NCBI GenBank assembly: GCA_033063855.1
Contig: CP093831.1
Location: forward strand, 26,908,001 to 26,972,000
Direction of reading: 5' to 3'
Origin: Smittia aterrima
Lineage: Eukaryota; Arthropoda; Insecta; Diptera; Chironomidae
DNA length: 64,000 nt
Shown here: positions 42,818 through 53,400 of the stretch, piece after piece
Layout of the letters: every line of letters starts with the position of its first letter
Position numbering within the stretch: the first letter of the stretch is position 1
Made by a program: the position numbers and the translations under genes
Notes under the pieces: model-generated
Databases searched by the model: none
Seen by the model: only the letters and a program-made list of their open reading frames with translations
Told to the model about the DNA's origin: nothing

Positions 42818-43123
42818 TCATTTGTCCTTCGAAAGTTCTTCCAAATCTCGACGAGCATCGATCAACTTCTTCAAGCCCTCGGGATCTTCCATGAGTTCGT
42901 CTGGCACTTTCTCTGGAATTTTCTTCACAATCAAACGAAATGCTTCCTCCTTCAGCTCTTGACATGAGAATCGATGAGCGAACAAGAAAGAATCCAAAGC
43001 ATTCGCATTGCTATGAACATTAAAACTTTTAATCACTTGATCCTTCTTTGTTATATTTGCTTCAACTATTTTACATGTGTAGCCATAAAGCACATTATCA
43101 CTTAATTCACAATTGATCTCCAT
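42818..43123 (-). pseudogene. LRR-BTB copy I, internal deletion
   Basis: A 101-residue open frame fuses the first 33 residues of the family (MEINCELSDNVLYGYTCKIV, ANITKKDQVIK) to the last 65 (LFAHRFSCQELKEEAFRLIV, PDELMEDPEGLKKLIDARRD). About 270 residues, including all LRRs and the BTB core, are missing, yet the frame stays open. It lies at the left edge of the second copy of the duplicated block and keeps a class I leader. A stable protein is unlikely. Confidence 0.75.
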
Positions 43124-45517
43124 GTTGAACTGAATTTATTTTTTCTTGTCACGAGAACCTTTATCCTTGAATGCTTCTGATAAACTGAAAAAAATTTATT
43201 CTCGCTCTTGAAGAAAAATGCGATTCGCTCTTGTAGTTGAAGGCGACGGGATCGTCAACAGGAAAAAAGAAAATCAATTTAAATTCGAAACACAAAGATT
43301 TGCGATTTCCAAATAAACCCGTCGATCGTTTCCGTGAAATGCAAAAAATTCTCAAAGAAGCAGTCTCATATATTATTATATAAATTTCGGCAGCTGGAAT
43401 AACGGTAAACATCGAAGATTTGACATTTGATAAAGATGACAAATGTACTTCGGGGCTTGTTGCGCATTGCGACCGACCGGGCATTGCTTAATCAAAGGAA
43501 TTTTATTTTTTCTTCTTTCATGTCAATTTTAATTGCCAAAATACTCACACAATTCCTTGAAACATTAAGACTGTTATCATTGCTTGCACGAGTCGCAATC
43601 TGGAAATTATAAGAAAGATAATCCAATCTTCGAATAAATTTTTAAATAGAAATGTTTATTTATTTTGCGTTGCGATTTGAAAGCTATGACAGAAATGTGA
43701 AATAAATGTGTTTTCTTAATATTTTTGAGGTTTCGGATTACTTAGGAAGCCGTTTCAAGTGTCTAACTTCACCTGCACGAGGTGGACCCGCTGCATCCGA
43801 GACGACTAAGTAAGGAGGTCCTGGCGCCTCAGGCTGCTATTCTTAATATCTATTGTTAAGCGACAGGTGATTGTGGTTTCATTAGATTTGCCATATTTCT
43901 CATCAAATCCTCGTAGTTTGATTTTAATCTTTTGTTTTCAGACTCGAGACTCAACCATTCTGCGCTTTTCTCCATTCCATTTGCGGCGTTGTCAGTCTGT
44001 AGCTCTTCAATTTCATTTTTCAGATTTTCTATCGTCGACATGAGTTGAGTGATGTTTGTTGACAAAACGAGATTCTCTCTTTCAAACGTTTCCTTTTTCT
44101 TCTTCAATATCCCAGTTTCCTCATTGAGTTCATTAAACGTCGAAAGATCCATTAAACATTTTTCAAGTGACGCATTTGTTTCGTTGAATTTAAAATTGTC
44201 GTTTTGCGTAAGATTTGCTTGTAAAAGTTTGTTGTTCTCACTAGAAACGACAAGTTTCTCTTCAAGTTTACTGACGTTTGTCTCTTTCTCTGTCAATGCA
44301 ATTTTCATGCTTTCGATCGTGGCCTTCAGTTGCTCTATGGTTGTATCCAAAGCGACTTTTTCACTTTCAATAGTTCTCGTCTTTTCTTTGGCCATTGAAC
44401 TGGCGCATTTGGACGCAACTTCGTTTTTGAACACTTCCAAATCTGAGATGTCGGAAGGGAATTTTTTGTCGATACAAGTGTTATTACGAAAGTTAACATC
44501 TTCCATTGTTGAGGGCAGAACAGTGTCGATTGTGTGTAATTTATTATCATTTGCAAAGAAAACAGCCAATTTCTTATTTTTCAGTAACAAATCAGCTGGT
44601 AACGAAACTAATTTGTTGTTTTGAATGTAGATGTACTTTATTGTGATCAAATCCATAAAGAGATCTTCAGGTAATGTTGTCAAAGAAGTGTGGACGATAT
44701 AAACTGTGTCCACTTTCTTGCAGTTTGTGAAGACTGCTCGATTAATTCGTTTAATTTTATTGCCCCAAATGTTGAACCACTCCAAGTTTTGTAAGAAATT
44801 ACAAACTTTTGTAGGAACAATTTCAGTTTCAACCTCTTCCATTATTTTAATCCATCTGGTTTCGTTTCTTTCGACATCGGTAAGTCCCGAAACTGAGGTA
44901 ACGGCGACGTCGTTTTCAAGAACTTTCAGTTTTTTCACTTGACACTCTTGGCCCCAAATCACACATTCCAGTTGAAAGCTCTCGACGTATCCGCAAAGGC
45001 ACCAAATAATCAGCAAATATTTAAAGAGCTCCATGTTCTCTAATTAAAGGTTCAGACCAAACTGAAGCTGCGAATGCAAATCTCATGAATTTAAATCTTA
45101 AATTTCTTATCACAAATTACTTGTCGTCGGGCGATGAGATGATTCAATGACGAAATTCTATTTTTATTTGTTTTGGTAAAACATATTTCGTGATTACTCT
45201 GTGACGCAAGGACTGCTATCAAGTTGTTTGACACACGAATCGACCTCTGGAAACTCTAAGAAAGATTATTCAAATTTATTTAACAAAATTGTGATTTCAC
45301 GGAAAATTGGGAGTTTAAATTTAAGCCGAACAGTGTGAACTTCCTTGTTCGGTCAATGCGAACACGAAAGAATTAAAAGAAATCTTTATTTGTGTGCAAG
45401 AAGCCGAGAGGTCCAACAATCTTAAAATTCGCTTACAATCTATAAATTGTATACGCGGTACGAGAAAGTCACATGCAAATTAAAAGATTAATAAAATATT
45501 GATAAAACAAAAAACAC
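43120..45517. repeat. Segmental duplication, copy 2 (partner 19200-21775)
   Basis: This carries the class I leader (43124-43262), a shared 600-base spacer, the second secreted LRR coiled-coil gene and its upstream region, ending at about 45517 inside fragment J. Relative to copy 1 it has extra sequence near 43715-43780 and 43535-43555 and lacks 86 codons of coiled coil. The spacer includes a GC-rich block (GAGGTGGACCCGCTGCATCC ... GGAGGTCCTGGCGCCTCAGG) that may be another retroelement remnant. Confidence 0.85.
43856..45034 (-). CDS. Secreted LRR plus coiled-coil protein (LRIM/APL1-like layout), copy 2
   Basis: Single exon, 392 aa. The signal peptide is identical to that of copy 1. The coiled coil is also nearly identical, but one block of 86 residues (between TEKETNVSKLEEK and NNKLLQANLTQND in copy 1) is absent; the junction reads KLVVSSENNKLL. 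By contrast the LRR face has many replacements (WFNIWGNKIKRINRAVFTNC, VDTVYIVHTSLTTLPEDL, IKYIYIQNNKLVSLPADL). So the ligand-facing part changes faster than the rod. The same immune inference applies as for copy 1. Confidence 0.75.
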   Translation of the reverse strand: MELFKYLLIIWCLCGYVESFQLECVIWGQECQVKKLKVLENDVAVTSVSGLTDVERNETRWIKIMEEVETEIVPTKVCNFLQNLEWFNIWGNKIKRINRAVFTNCKKVDTVYIVHTSLTTLPEDLFMDLITIKYIYIQNNKLVSLPADLLLKNKKLAVFFANDNKLHTIDTVLPSTMEDVNFRNNTCIDKKFPSDISDLEVFKNEVASKCASSMAKEKTRTIESEKVALDTTIEQLKATIESMKIALTEKETNVSKLEEKLVVSSENNKLLQANLTQNDNFKFNETNASLEKCLMDLSTFNELNEETGILKKKKETFERENLVLSTNITQLMSTIENLKNEIEELQTDNAANGMEKSAEWLSLESENKRLKSNYEDLMRNMANLMKPQSPVA

Positions 45518-45626
45518 GTTGACCCTTCTCTGTTATATTTGCGTGACTAACATAGCACTCGTACCCAGAAATCACATGATCCAGAACGTTAAACTCCGCG
45601 TCTTTAAACTCGCAATTGATCTCCAT
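45500..45626 (-). pseudogene. LRR-BTB fragment J (N-terminus only)
   Basis: The minus strand from the ATG at 45626 reads MEINCEFKDAEFNVLDHVIS, then GYECYVSHANITEKGQR, a clear family N-terminus. It then runs into the end of the duplicated block and is lost. A class I leader remnant with GTGATAAGG precedes it. It marks the right breakpoint of the duplication. Confidence 0.7.
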
Positions 45627-45785
45627 ATCGAACTGAATTTGTTTTTCCTTATCACGAGAACCTTAATCCTTGAAAACTTCTGATGAACTGACTTGTTTTC
45701 GAAGCGATTCGCTCTTGTAGCGACGGGACCGCCAACAGGCAAAAAAAATTGAAGGAATTTACGGTTGAAACTCCTTTTATTTAAT
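45627..45785 (-). promoter_or_regulatory. Class I leader, degraded (upstream of fragment J)
   Basis: Recognisable blocks are GTGATAAGG, CTCGTGATAAG, AAGAGCGAATCGC and GGCGGTCCCGTCGC. The hairpin is imperfect (AAGGAATTT / AAACTCCTT). It has lost about 25 bases relative to the intact leader. Confidence 0.5.
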
Positions 45786-45892
45786 AATTTTATATTTTAT
45801 TGCTGTGATCATCATTGATCTGTAACTAACATTCTGACAATTATAATGAACTTTTAAATAAAAGAAAATTGAAGTTCATTTTTATTAAAGTT

Positions 45893-47026
45893 TCATTTGT
45901 CTTCCAAAAGTTCGTCCAAGTCTCGACGAGCATCGATCAGCTTCTTCAATTTCTCAGGATCTTCTAAGAATTTGAATGGCAAATTTGGATATTTCTCGGC
46001 AATCCTTGCGGCAGTCAGACGAAATGCTTTCTCCATCAAAAGTTGAGATGAGAATCGATGAGCGAGTAAGAAGATTTCCTCAGAATTTGAGTCGTCAAGT
46101 TGATCGAAAATAATTTTCTCGTAAAAAGATTTCATTTTGTCGACTTTAAACTTATCGGCGATTTCGAAATTTTCCTTTGCGTTTCCATCTTCCGAGATCT
46201 CATTCGTGTAAATGAATTTAAGCAAAGCTTCAACTGAACCAGAGCTGAAGTCTGGAATATTTATCTCAGTCGCCTCGCTTTGATCTTCAAACATTTGAGT
46301 AAACACTTTGCTTCGCATTCCTAAAATATTCTTGTGAACTTTGAATTCCTTGTCTCCAGCGATGATCGTGAGATCAGAGAACATTCCTGAGACCCACATT
46401 TCTTTGATCAGTTGATTGCCGTCAAAGGGATCAGGAATAATAGTTGGAATAATAGTTGGAACAGGTTTGAGGCACATCTCGTCGATCAACTTCATCAGAT
46501 CTTCAAGTGCTTTTAATGAACCTTCTTGTCCTGGCCAGTACCAAGCATCAATGTTTTTGTTTCCTCGAAAGCACACAAAAACATTTTCTCTTCCAATCAA
46601 AGGTTTTAAAAGATTTGAAGATGCGAACTCGATTTCATCGCCGTCGAATGAAACTTCTCGTAAGTTTGGCATTTCGGTGAACAAATCGTCCGGCAATGAT
46701 GTCAATTGACAATTTATAATTCTAAAATAAAGAAGTCGCTCGAGTCCTTTCAAATCATTTCTTGAAATTTCTTTGATGTCACAGCCAATTATAATCAATT
46801 GAGTGAGATTAGGAAAATGCTTTTCGAGGCCTCGAGGAAAATAATTCACATTTGTTCGAATGAACCGAACACATTTGACGTCATTGTGACTTTTTCCTTC
46901 TTCGTGATTTCCTTTGAATTCTTTAATCACATGATCCTTCTCCGTTATGTTTGCTTTGTATATAAAACACGTGTAGATATCTCTGCGATTACCCGGAGAA
47001 GTTCTAAACGTGCAGTTGATCTCCAT
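45893..47026 (-). CDS. LRR-BTB protein, copy K
   Basis: Intact 377-aa copy and, with copy M, a distinct subgroup: the tail reads KYPNLPFKFLEDPEKLKKLI and ends DARRDLDELLEDK. LRRs cover about residues 55-185 and BTB about 215-315 (GMFSDLTIIAGDKEFKVHKN, then TQMFEDQSEATEI). The linker holds a small tandem duplication (PTIIPTIIP) that arose from a 12-base repeat. The segment MFEDQSEATE lies where SPOP has its CUL3-contact helix. Confidence 0.85.
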   Translation of the reverse strand: MEINCTFRTSPGNRRDIYTCFIYKANITEKDHVIKEFKGNHEEGKSHNDVKCVRFIRTNVNYFPRGLEKHFPNLTQLIIIGCDIKEISRNDLKGLERLLYFRIINCQLTSLPDDLFTEMPNLREVSFDGDEIEFASSNLLKPLIGRENVFVCFRGNKNIDAWYWPGQEGSLKALEDLMKLIDEMCLKPVPTIIPTIIPDPFDGNQLIKEMWVSGMFSDLTIIAGDKEFKVHKNILGMRSKVFTQMFEDQSEATEINIPDFSSGSVEALLKFIYTNEISEDGNAKENFEIADKFKVDKMKSFYEKIIFDQLDDSNSEEIFLLAHRFSSQLLMEKAFRLTAARIAEKYPNLPFKFLEDPEKLKKLIDARRDLDELLEDK

Positions 47027-47504
47027 GTCGAACTAAATTTATTTATTTCTGCTTTCGAGAACCTTTATCTTTAAAAATTTGTCACAAACTGAAGAAAATA
47101 TTTTTCAACGCTTTCAATTTATTACTTTCTGACAAACGCGATTCGTTCTTGTAATTGTTGTGAGTGTAGTGTCCGATGAGTGATCGTCATCAGGTAAAAA
47201 TTCCATTAAAGTTTCAGCACTCTTTCTACTGTAAATTGAATTTACTAAATTAAAATTTTTGTCTGAATTTGAAATATTTCTTTAAGCTTCTTGCCCCTGA
47301 AAGAGAAAAATTGAGAGTGATCTACAAAACTCTCTTTGCTCTCTGAAATATCCGAATGAATGTTAAATTCTTTTCTCTTTTTATGCTCCTCACTAAAAAA
47401 GTTTAAGAACAAATGAGAAGTCAAATTTATTTCAATAATTTAAGTAACGAAACATTTTATTATTCTTAAATTAGGAAAAATATTTACAAAAGATTTTCTT
47501 TGAA
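47027..47504. repeat. Spacer with dispersed repeat copy 3 (47268-47345, minus)
   Basis: The minus strand at 47268-47345 reads AAAGAGAGTTTTGTAGATCA, CTCTCAATTTTTCTCTTTCA, GGGGCAAGAAGC, matching the copy at 2820-2898 in the same order, including both flanks. The rest is AT-rich with no gene. Confidence 0.5.
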
Positions 47505-48189
47505 TTTAAACAAAACCTCAACTGAACTAGAACAAAATCCTGGAATTTGCATTTCAGTAGCTTCAATTTTATTTTCAAAGATTTGACCGAAAACTTCGCT
47601 TTTCATTCCTAAAAGTATTTGGAAGAGGTTCGATGCACTTCTCGTCGATTAACTTCATGAGCTCTTCAAGAGATTCCATTGAATCTTCAACTCCTTGATA
47701 GAACCAAGCATCAATTCTTGTGTTTCCTTCAAGGCTCACTTCAACATTTTCTCTTCCAAGCAAAGGTTTTAAAAGATTTGAAGATGCGAACCTGATTTTG
47801 TTGTGGCCGAATGAAACTGTTAGCAAGTTTGGCATTTCTGTCAGCAAATCGTCTGGCAAAGATATCAATTGACAATTTTCAACGGAAAGAACAACAAGTC
47901 CCTCAAGTCCTTTCAAATCAGATTTCGAAATTTCTTTGATGCCACAGCCAACAATAATCAAATGAGTGAGATTAGGAAAATGCTTTTCGAGGCCTCGAGG
48001 AAAATAATTCACATTTTGGTCCAAGAACCAAAGGAATTTGACGTCACTGTGACTTTTGCCTTCTTCGTGATCTCCTTTAAATTCTTTAATCAAATGATTC
48101 TTCTTTGTTATGTTTGCTTTTACTATTTTGCAGGAATAGTTATCAACTAAATTAAGCGAAGTACTTAGAAAGCAACAATTGATCTCCAT
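47505..48189 (-). pseudogene. LRR-BTB copy L with deletion and frameshift in the BTB domain
   Basis: The open frame 48189-47575 gives 204 aa: cysteine region and LRRs (YFPRGLEKHFPNLTHLIIVG, SLPDDLLTEMPNLLTVSF), then EPLPNTFRNEKRSFRSNL. In another frame the same DNA reads LGMKSEVFGQIFENKIEATE, MQIPGFCSSSVEVLFKF, the middle of the BTB domain, after which it ends. So about 30-40 codons at the start of the BTB domain are deleted, the frame is shifted and the second half is lost. Only an LRR protein could be made. Confidence 0.7.
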
Positions 48190-48571
48190 TTCGATCTAAA
48201 TTTGTTTTTTTTTCTCTTGAGAACCTTTTGCTTTGGAAGTCAGTCAAGAAGTGAAGAAAATATTTTCAATGCACTCAATTTATTAGTTTGAGACAAACGC
48301 CGAATCGCGGCGAATCGCTCTTGTAATTGTTGTGAGTGCAGGTAGAAAGTCAACCAAACTTTCTTATATTTAAGAATATTGGAATCGAAAACGAATTTTA
48401 GAAAAATTTAGGAAACTTTTCAGTGATTTCCTTCGAAGGTTGAAATGCTGAAAAATAAAACGAAGTTGTAAGTTTAAATAAAACAAATTATTGTCTCTTG
48501 CTAAGACTCAACAGCTGAGTATTCAAAATTTATTAAGAAATCAATTTAAAGTTTAGTTTTCAGCTAAATTT

Positions 48572-49666
48572 TTATTTGTCTTCCAAAAGTTCTTCCAAGT
48601 CTCGACGAGCATCGATCAGCTTCTTTATCTTCTCAGGATCTTCCAAAAGTTTGATTGGCAGTTCTGGAAATTTCTCGGCGATCAAATGAAATGCTTTCTC
48701 CATCAAAAGTTGAGATGAGAATCGATGAGCGAGCAAGAAAATTTCCCAAGCATTCGAGTCCTCAAGTTGATCACAAATAATTTTCTCGTAAATCGATTTC
48801 ATTTCTGTAACTTTGAATTTGTCAGCGATTTCAAAATTTTCCATTGCGTTTCCATTTTTTGAGACCTCATTCGTGTAAATGAACTTAAGCAAAGCTTCAA
48901 TGGAACTAGAGCTGAATCCAGGAATTTTTATTTCAGTCGACTCGTTTTGATCTGCAAACATTTGAGCGAACACTTCGCTTCGCATTCCTAAAATCGTTTT
49001 GTGAACTTTGAATTCCTTTTCGTGTGCGATGATCGTGAGATCAGAATGTCTTCCTGAGACCCACTTTTCTTTAATTATCGAATCAGAGTTCACGAGATCA
49101 GGAACGACAATTGGTTTGAGGCACTTCTCGTCAATCAACTTCATCAGATCTTCAAGTGAATCTAATGAACCAAATCGAGTTTCTTCTGGCGAGAACCAAG
49201 CATCAATATTTTTGTTTCCTTTAAGGCTCACTTTAACATTTTCTCTTCCAAGCAAAGGTTTCAAGAGATTTGAAGATGCGAACTCGATTTTGTTGTCGCG
49301 GAAGAAAACTGTTCGTAAGTTTGGCATTTCGGCGAACAAATCGTCTGGCAATGATGTCAATTGACAATCATCAATACAAAGACTAACAAGTCCCTCAAGT
49401 CCTTTCAAATCATTTTTTGAAATTTCTTTGATGACACAGTCTTGTATAAACAAGTAAGCGAGATTAGGAAAATGAATTTCGAGACCACGAGGAAAATAAT
49501 TCACATTTGTATTCTCGAAGCAAACGAATTGAACGTCATTGTGACTTTTTCCTTCTTTGTGAATTCCTTTAAATTCTTTAATCACATGATCCTTCTCTGT
49601 TATATTTGCTTGACTAACATAGCACACGTTGCAATCAAAATAGTGAAACTGACAATTGATCTCCAT
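48572..49666 (-). CDS. LRR-BTB protein, copy M
   Basis: Intact 364-aa copy; the ATG at 49666 (MEINCQFHYFDC) was preferred because the open frame before it lacks another ATG. It groups with copy K by its C-terminus (FPELPIKLLEDPEKIKKLID). BTB starts near residue 205 (GRHSDLTIIAHEKEFKVHKT, AQMFADQNESTEI). A GTGATAAG motif lies about 25 bases upstream of the start and the leader repeats CACGAGAACT twice. Confidence 0.85.
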   Translation of the reverse strand: MEINCQFHYFDCNVCYVSQANITEKDHVIKEFKGIHKEGKSHNDVQFVCFENTNVNYFPRGLEIHFPNLAYLFIQDCVIKEISKNDLKGLEGLVSLCIDDCQLTSLPDDLFAEMPNLRTVFFRDNKIEFASSNLLKPLLGRENVKVSLKGNKNIDAWFSPEETRFGSLDSLEDLMKLIDEKCLKPIVVPDLVNSDSIIKEKWVSGRHSDLTIIAHEKEFKVHKTILGMRSEVFAQMFADQNESTEIKIPGFSSSSIEALLKFIYTNEVSKNGNAMENFEIADKFKVTEMKSIYEKIICDQLEDSNAWEIFLLAHRFSSQLLMEKAFHLIAEKFPELPIKLLEDPEKIKKLIDARRDLEELLEDK

Positions 49667-49844
49667 TTCCAAATGAATTTATTTTTCTTATCACGAGAAC
49701 TCACGAGAACTTTAATCCTTGAAAATTTCAGACGAACTGGAGAAAAGTTATTTTGACAAAGCGATTCGCTCATGTTGAGCTTGACAGGATCTTCAACAGG
49801 TAAAAAGATGAATCGAGGGAGTTTTGGGTTGACCATCCTTGATT

Positions 49845-49965
49845 GAGATGAGCGAACGAGAAAGTTGGCCTAGCATTCATATCGTAAGGCGGCCATTCAT
49901 TCCTCACGCTGCAATGTTCAAGTTTCCTTCGCATTTCCATCAACAGATTTTTCGTTGAACTAAAG
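49845..49965 (-). pseudogene. Fossil of an LRR-BTB domain
   Basis: Plus-strand GATGAGCGAACGAGAAAGTT and GGCCTAGCATTCATATCG match the codons for the SNAWETFLFAHR region of intact copies. TTCGCATTTCCATCAACAGA matches the following ENFE-NGNAKE region, with a large deletion between. It is an isolated remnant upstream of copy M and next to the NACHT gene. Confidence 0.5.
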
Positions 49966-50457
49966 AAAATATTTTTTCAACGCTTAGTTCTAAAAATGTT
50001 TTAGAACTAAAATGATTTTAAACTAACGAAAACTAACGACTGCATTTTCATTAGAAATTTTGCTTTGTAGCGTAACACGAAAATTTAATATTCAAACATT
50101 TTTAAAAATGTAAATTTAGTCAAATCACTTAGTGGAAATAGCTGTCAAGTAAAGAGCTATTATGTTTTCCATTATAAGAATTTTTTTTTGTATCTAAACT
50201 TAAGGTAAAAGTTCAGAAATGTACGAATTTCACACTACGAAGCTAATCGCAACTCTTTTAATCAATTTTCTTTCTTTCTTTGATAAGATTTGCTATTTTC
50301 GACATTTGCTGATAAATATTTTATTAGTGAATCGCCACACGTAAAGACTATCAGACGTGTTTTCCTTTGTTCAGTAATTTATTTAAAATATTTAAACAGA
50401 ATTGAAATTAAAGATTTTCTTTCTAGTGACGAAGTGATAACTAATCGCGAATGAGCA

Positions 50458-53400
50458 ATGATGACGGAAGAGTTTAGTGGTCAAAAGCGTGATTTCTTCC
50501 TAAAAATTCAAAATGGAGATGTTGAGGGTGTTTGTGAGTTTATCGATGATAAGAACAAAAGCATTGCGCCATTCGATAATAAAAACAATGAATCATCGGC
50601 GGCAGTTGCATTAAAATCAAAACAACTTGCAGTGTACGAAGCTTTAATATCGAGAGCTTGGTGTTTAAACTCAAATGAGAACTTCAATGAAATTGTGGAT
50701 AATTTGAAACAGAGTTTGAGAAAAGAAATTCGTGGGATTCTTAAGGAGTTCATAAAAAATCCAGACGAGGGTCATTTGAAAACTTTGATCGAAAATTTTC
50801 TTGATCGAAATCGTTACATTTCGTTTACCAACGCTGAGGAAGGGAAATTACTGCTGGCAGATAACATCAAGTCTAGAAGAAAGAAAAATATTGAAAATAT
50901 CATCACACAATTCCATGAAGCTTTAAAATGTGAACTTCGCGAAATTCACAAAAGAAATTTTATCAAGAATCCGAACGAAGAACATTTGACTGCTTTGATC
51001 ACACGAACGAGCATTTACTTTGGAGGAAGCTCAGCAACAACCAATCGACCAAAATATCTCGAGATAATTGCCGGAGCTTACGAGCAATTGAACGAAGTGA
51101 AAGAGATTCAAACAATCTTTAAAGTCGTCGCAAATATCAAGAACTTGGACATCATTTTCGACTTCGATCATGACTCAGTTCAACACGCAGACGCAACAGG
51201 AAATGAAAATGTTTACGGAAAGAGTTACGCTGAGACAGGGGAAGTTTATCTCGGCGCAAAAGCTTTGAAAGAATCAAATCGTAGTGAAAAATTCTCAGAG
51301 GACAATTCTGAGACAGTTGATTCAGAGCATGACGATGTAAATCAAGCACAAGTCTTAGGAGTCCTGGCTCACGAACTCTGCCATGTCGCAATATTTCGAA
51401 TTTACAACAATAACTACAAACCTTATCACAAAGATGATTCCGAAAATGAGAAAGAATTTGAAAGTGTCCTCCATCATTGTTTAGAAAATCCATATATAGA
51501 AGAAATTATTGCACTTGCTCTCAAAGGGTCTAAAGACCTCATGTATGATGAACTTTGTGTGAGAGTTCCTCATCTGCTCGCTTTGTATCAAGGAGACAAT
51601 GACAAGATTAAGTTTCTCAAAGAAACTTTTAAAAAACTTTTTGACTATTTCGAAACGAAAACTTTGCCAGATTTTGAAAAGGAAATTAATTTGATGTCAG
51701 CAGTTTGGAAATTAAAGTCTAAAGAACCTCAACATTTGACAGATTCAAAGATTTTCATTAAACAGAAATCTTTAGAGCTCGATTTGTGTAAAGACAAAGT
51801 CATCGAGATTTCATCAAACTGCCCTGAAATAACGATGAACTGGATCTTCCAAGAAACGACGAGCAAGTCGAATTCTAACTTTTTGTTCCTTGATCTTAAG
51901 CATCTCAAAGATGAAGAAACGTTTGAGCTTATGATCGATGCTCATTCGTCTTGCATGAAGCCAAGCATTGTCATCGATTGTGATAACGAAACAAGAGAAG
52001 AAATCGTAAAAATCGTAGAAGAGATTAAGAACGATGGAATCAAAGAAAGAATAATTTTCGTCCACGACCGCAAAGAATCGTTAATCAAAGATGTGACTGC
52101 CATTAAAATTTCTCATTCATGGCTTGACCTAGCAGAGGAATCAAAGAAAAACCTAATTAAAAGGACGATGAACTTTCAAGGCCAAGAAATGGTTTTGGAA
52201 CAAGTAATCGATCGCTTTTGCGATGCTCTCGATTTTGTTCCATTGAAAGAACTTTTGAGCAATAATCTCAAGATCGGCAACGAAATAAAATTTCCTGAAA
52301 TTGACATTCACGTTCAAAGGAAATTTCGAAACAAGAAATCTGAAGAGATCGACCTAAGTCAACTTTTAAATATCGCGGAGTCTTCAAAACTCATTTTGCT
52401 GAGCGATGATCCTGGAATGGGAAAGACAACAGAGCTTAAAATGTTGGCCTTAAACTTTAAGGATAGATTTAAAAGTTCATGGGTCGCTTTTACCGATTTG
52501 AAGGAATATTCAGAGTTTTACGAAAAAGATGAAAACTTTAAAACTGTTTTTATTTCTCATGAAGAAATCGCAAATTTTTTTGTTCAAAAAATCTTTAAAC
52601 TCAACGAATTTGAGGGAAAAGTCTTTAAACGTTTGTTTTGCAGTAACCGAGTTGTCTTGCTCTTGGATGGCTTCGATGAGATCAGCCCAAGCTTCAAGAA
52701 GTTCGTCACAATGTTGATCAAATCAATCAAAACACTTTCAAGTAACATTCTGATCACATCAACGCGACTTCACTTGAAAGATGAACTTTGCAAAGAATTC
52801 GAAGTTGAAGCTTACACTTTCATGCATTTGACGTGGGACAACTGTGAGGAGATTCTTGAATTAAAATTTGAGAAATATGGAATTAAAGAAGAAGATTTAG
52901 AGTTAAAAATTGATCAGACATACAAGTTTTTCAAAAATTTAACTCAAGAGTATGAGATTGTGAGGAATCCTTTGATATTACGAATGCTTGCTAAGATTTT
53001 TAGTGATGACCAATTTGCTAAAGACACACAACCAAACACTTTTTCAATTTACGAGAACTTTATAAAAACGCTTATAATGGATTCGATGATTAAAGGAGAC
53101 GACGCAAGACAAGAAGCGACTAGTTGCTTAAGATCTGAGTTTAACATTAACCGATTCTATCAAAAAGAAGCTTTCAGCGAGCTTTTCAAAATTTCTTATC
53201 CAAATGAATTCAAGAGTTTGTCTGATCTGTGCTTCAGTGACGTGAAATCTCCGGCTAAGGAACAAATTACGAGAATCGCTTTGATGAAATCTGATGGTTC
53301 AGGAAAGTTTCAGTTCATTCATCGAACGTTCGCTGAGTTCTTCGTTGCAGAATTCTTTATCAAGAATATTTTTGACTCTAAAGCTCTGGAAGAATGGAAG

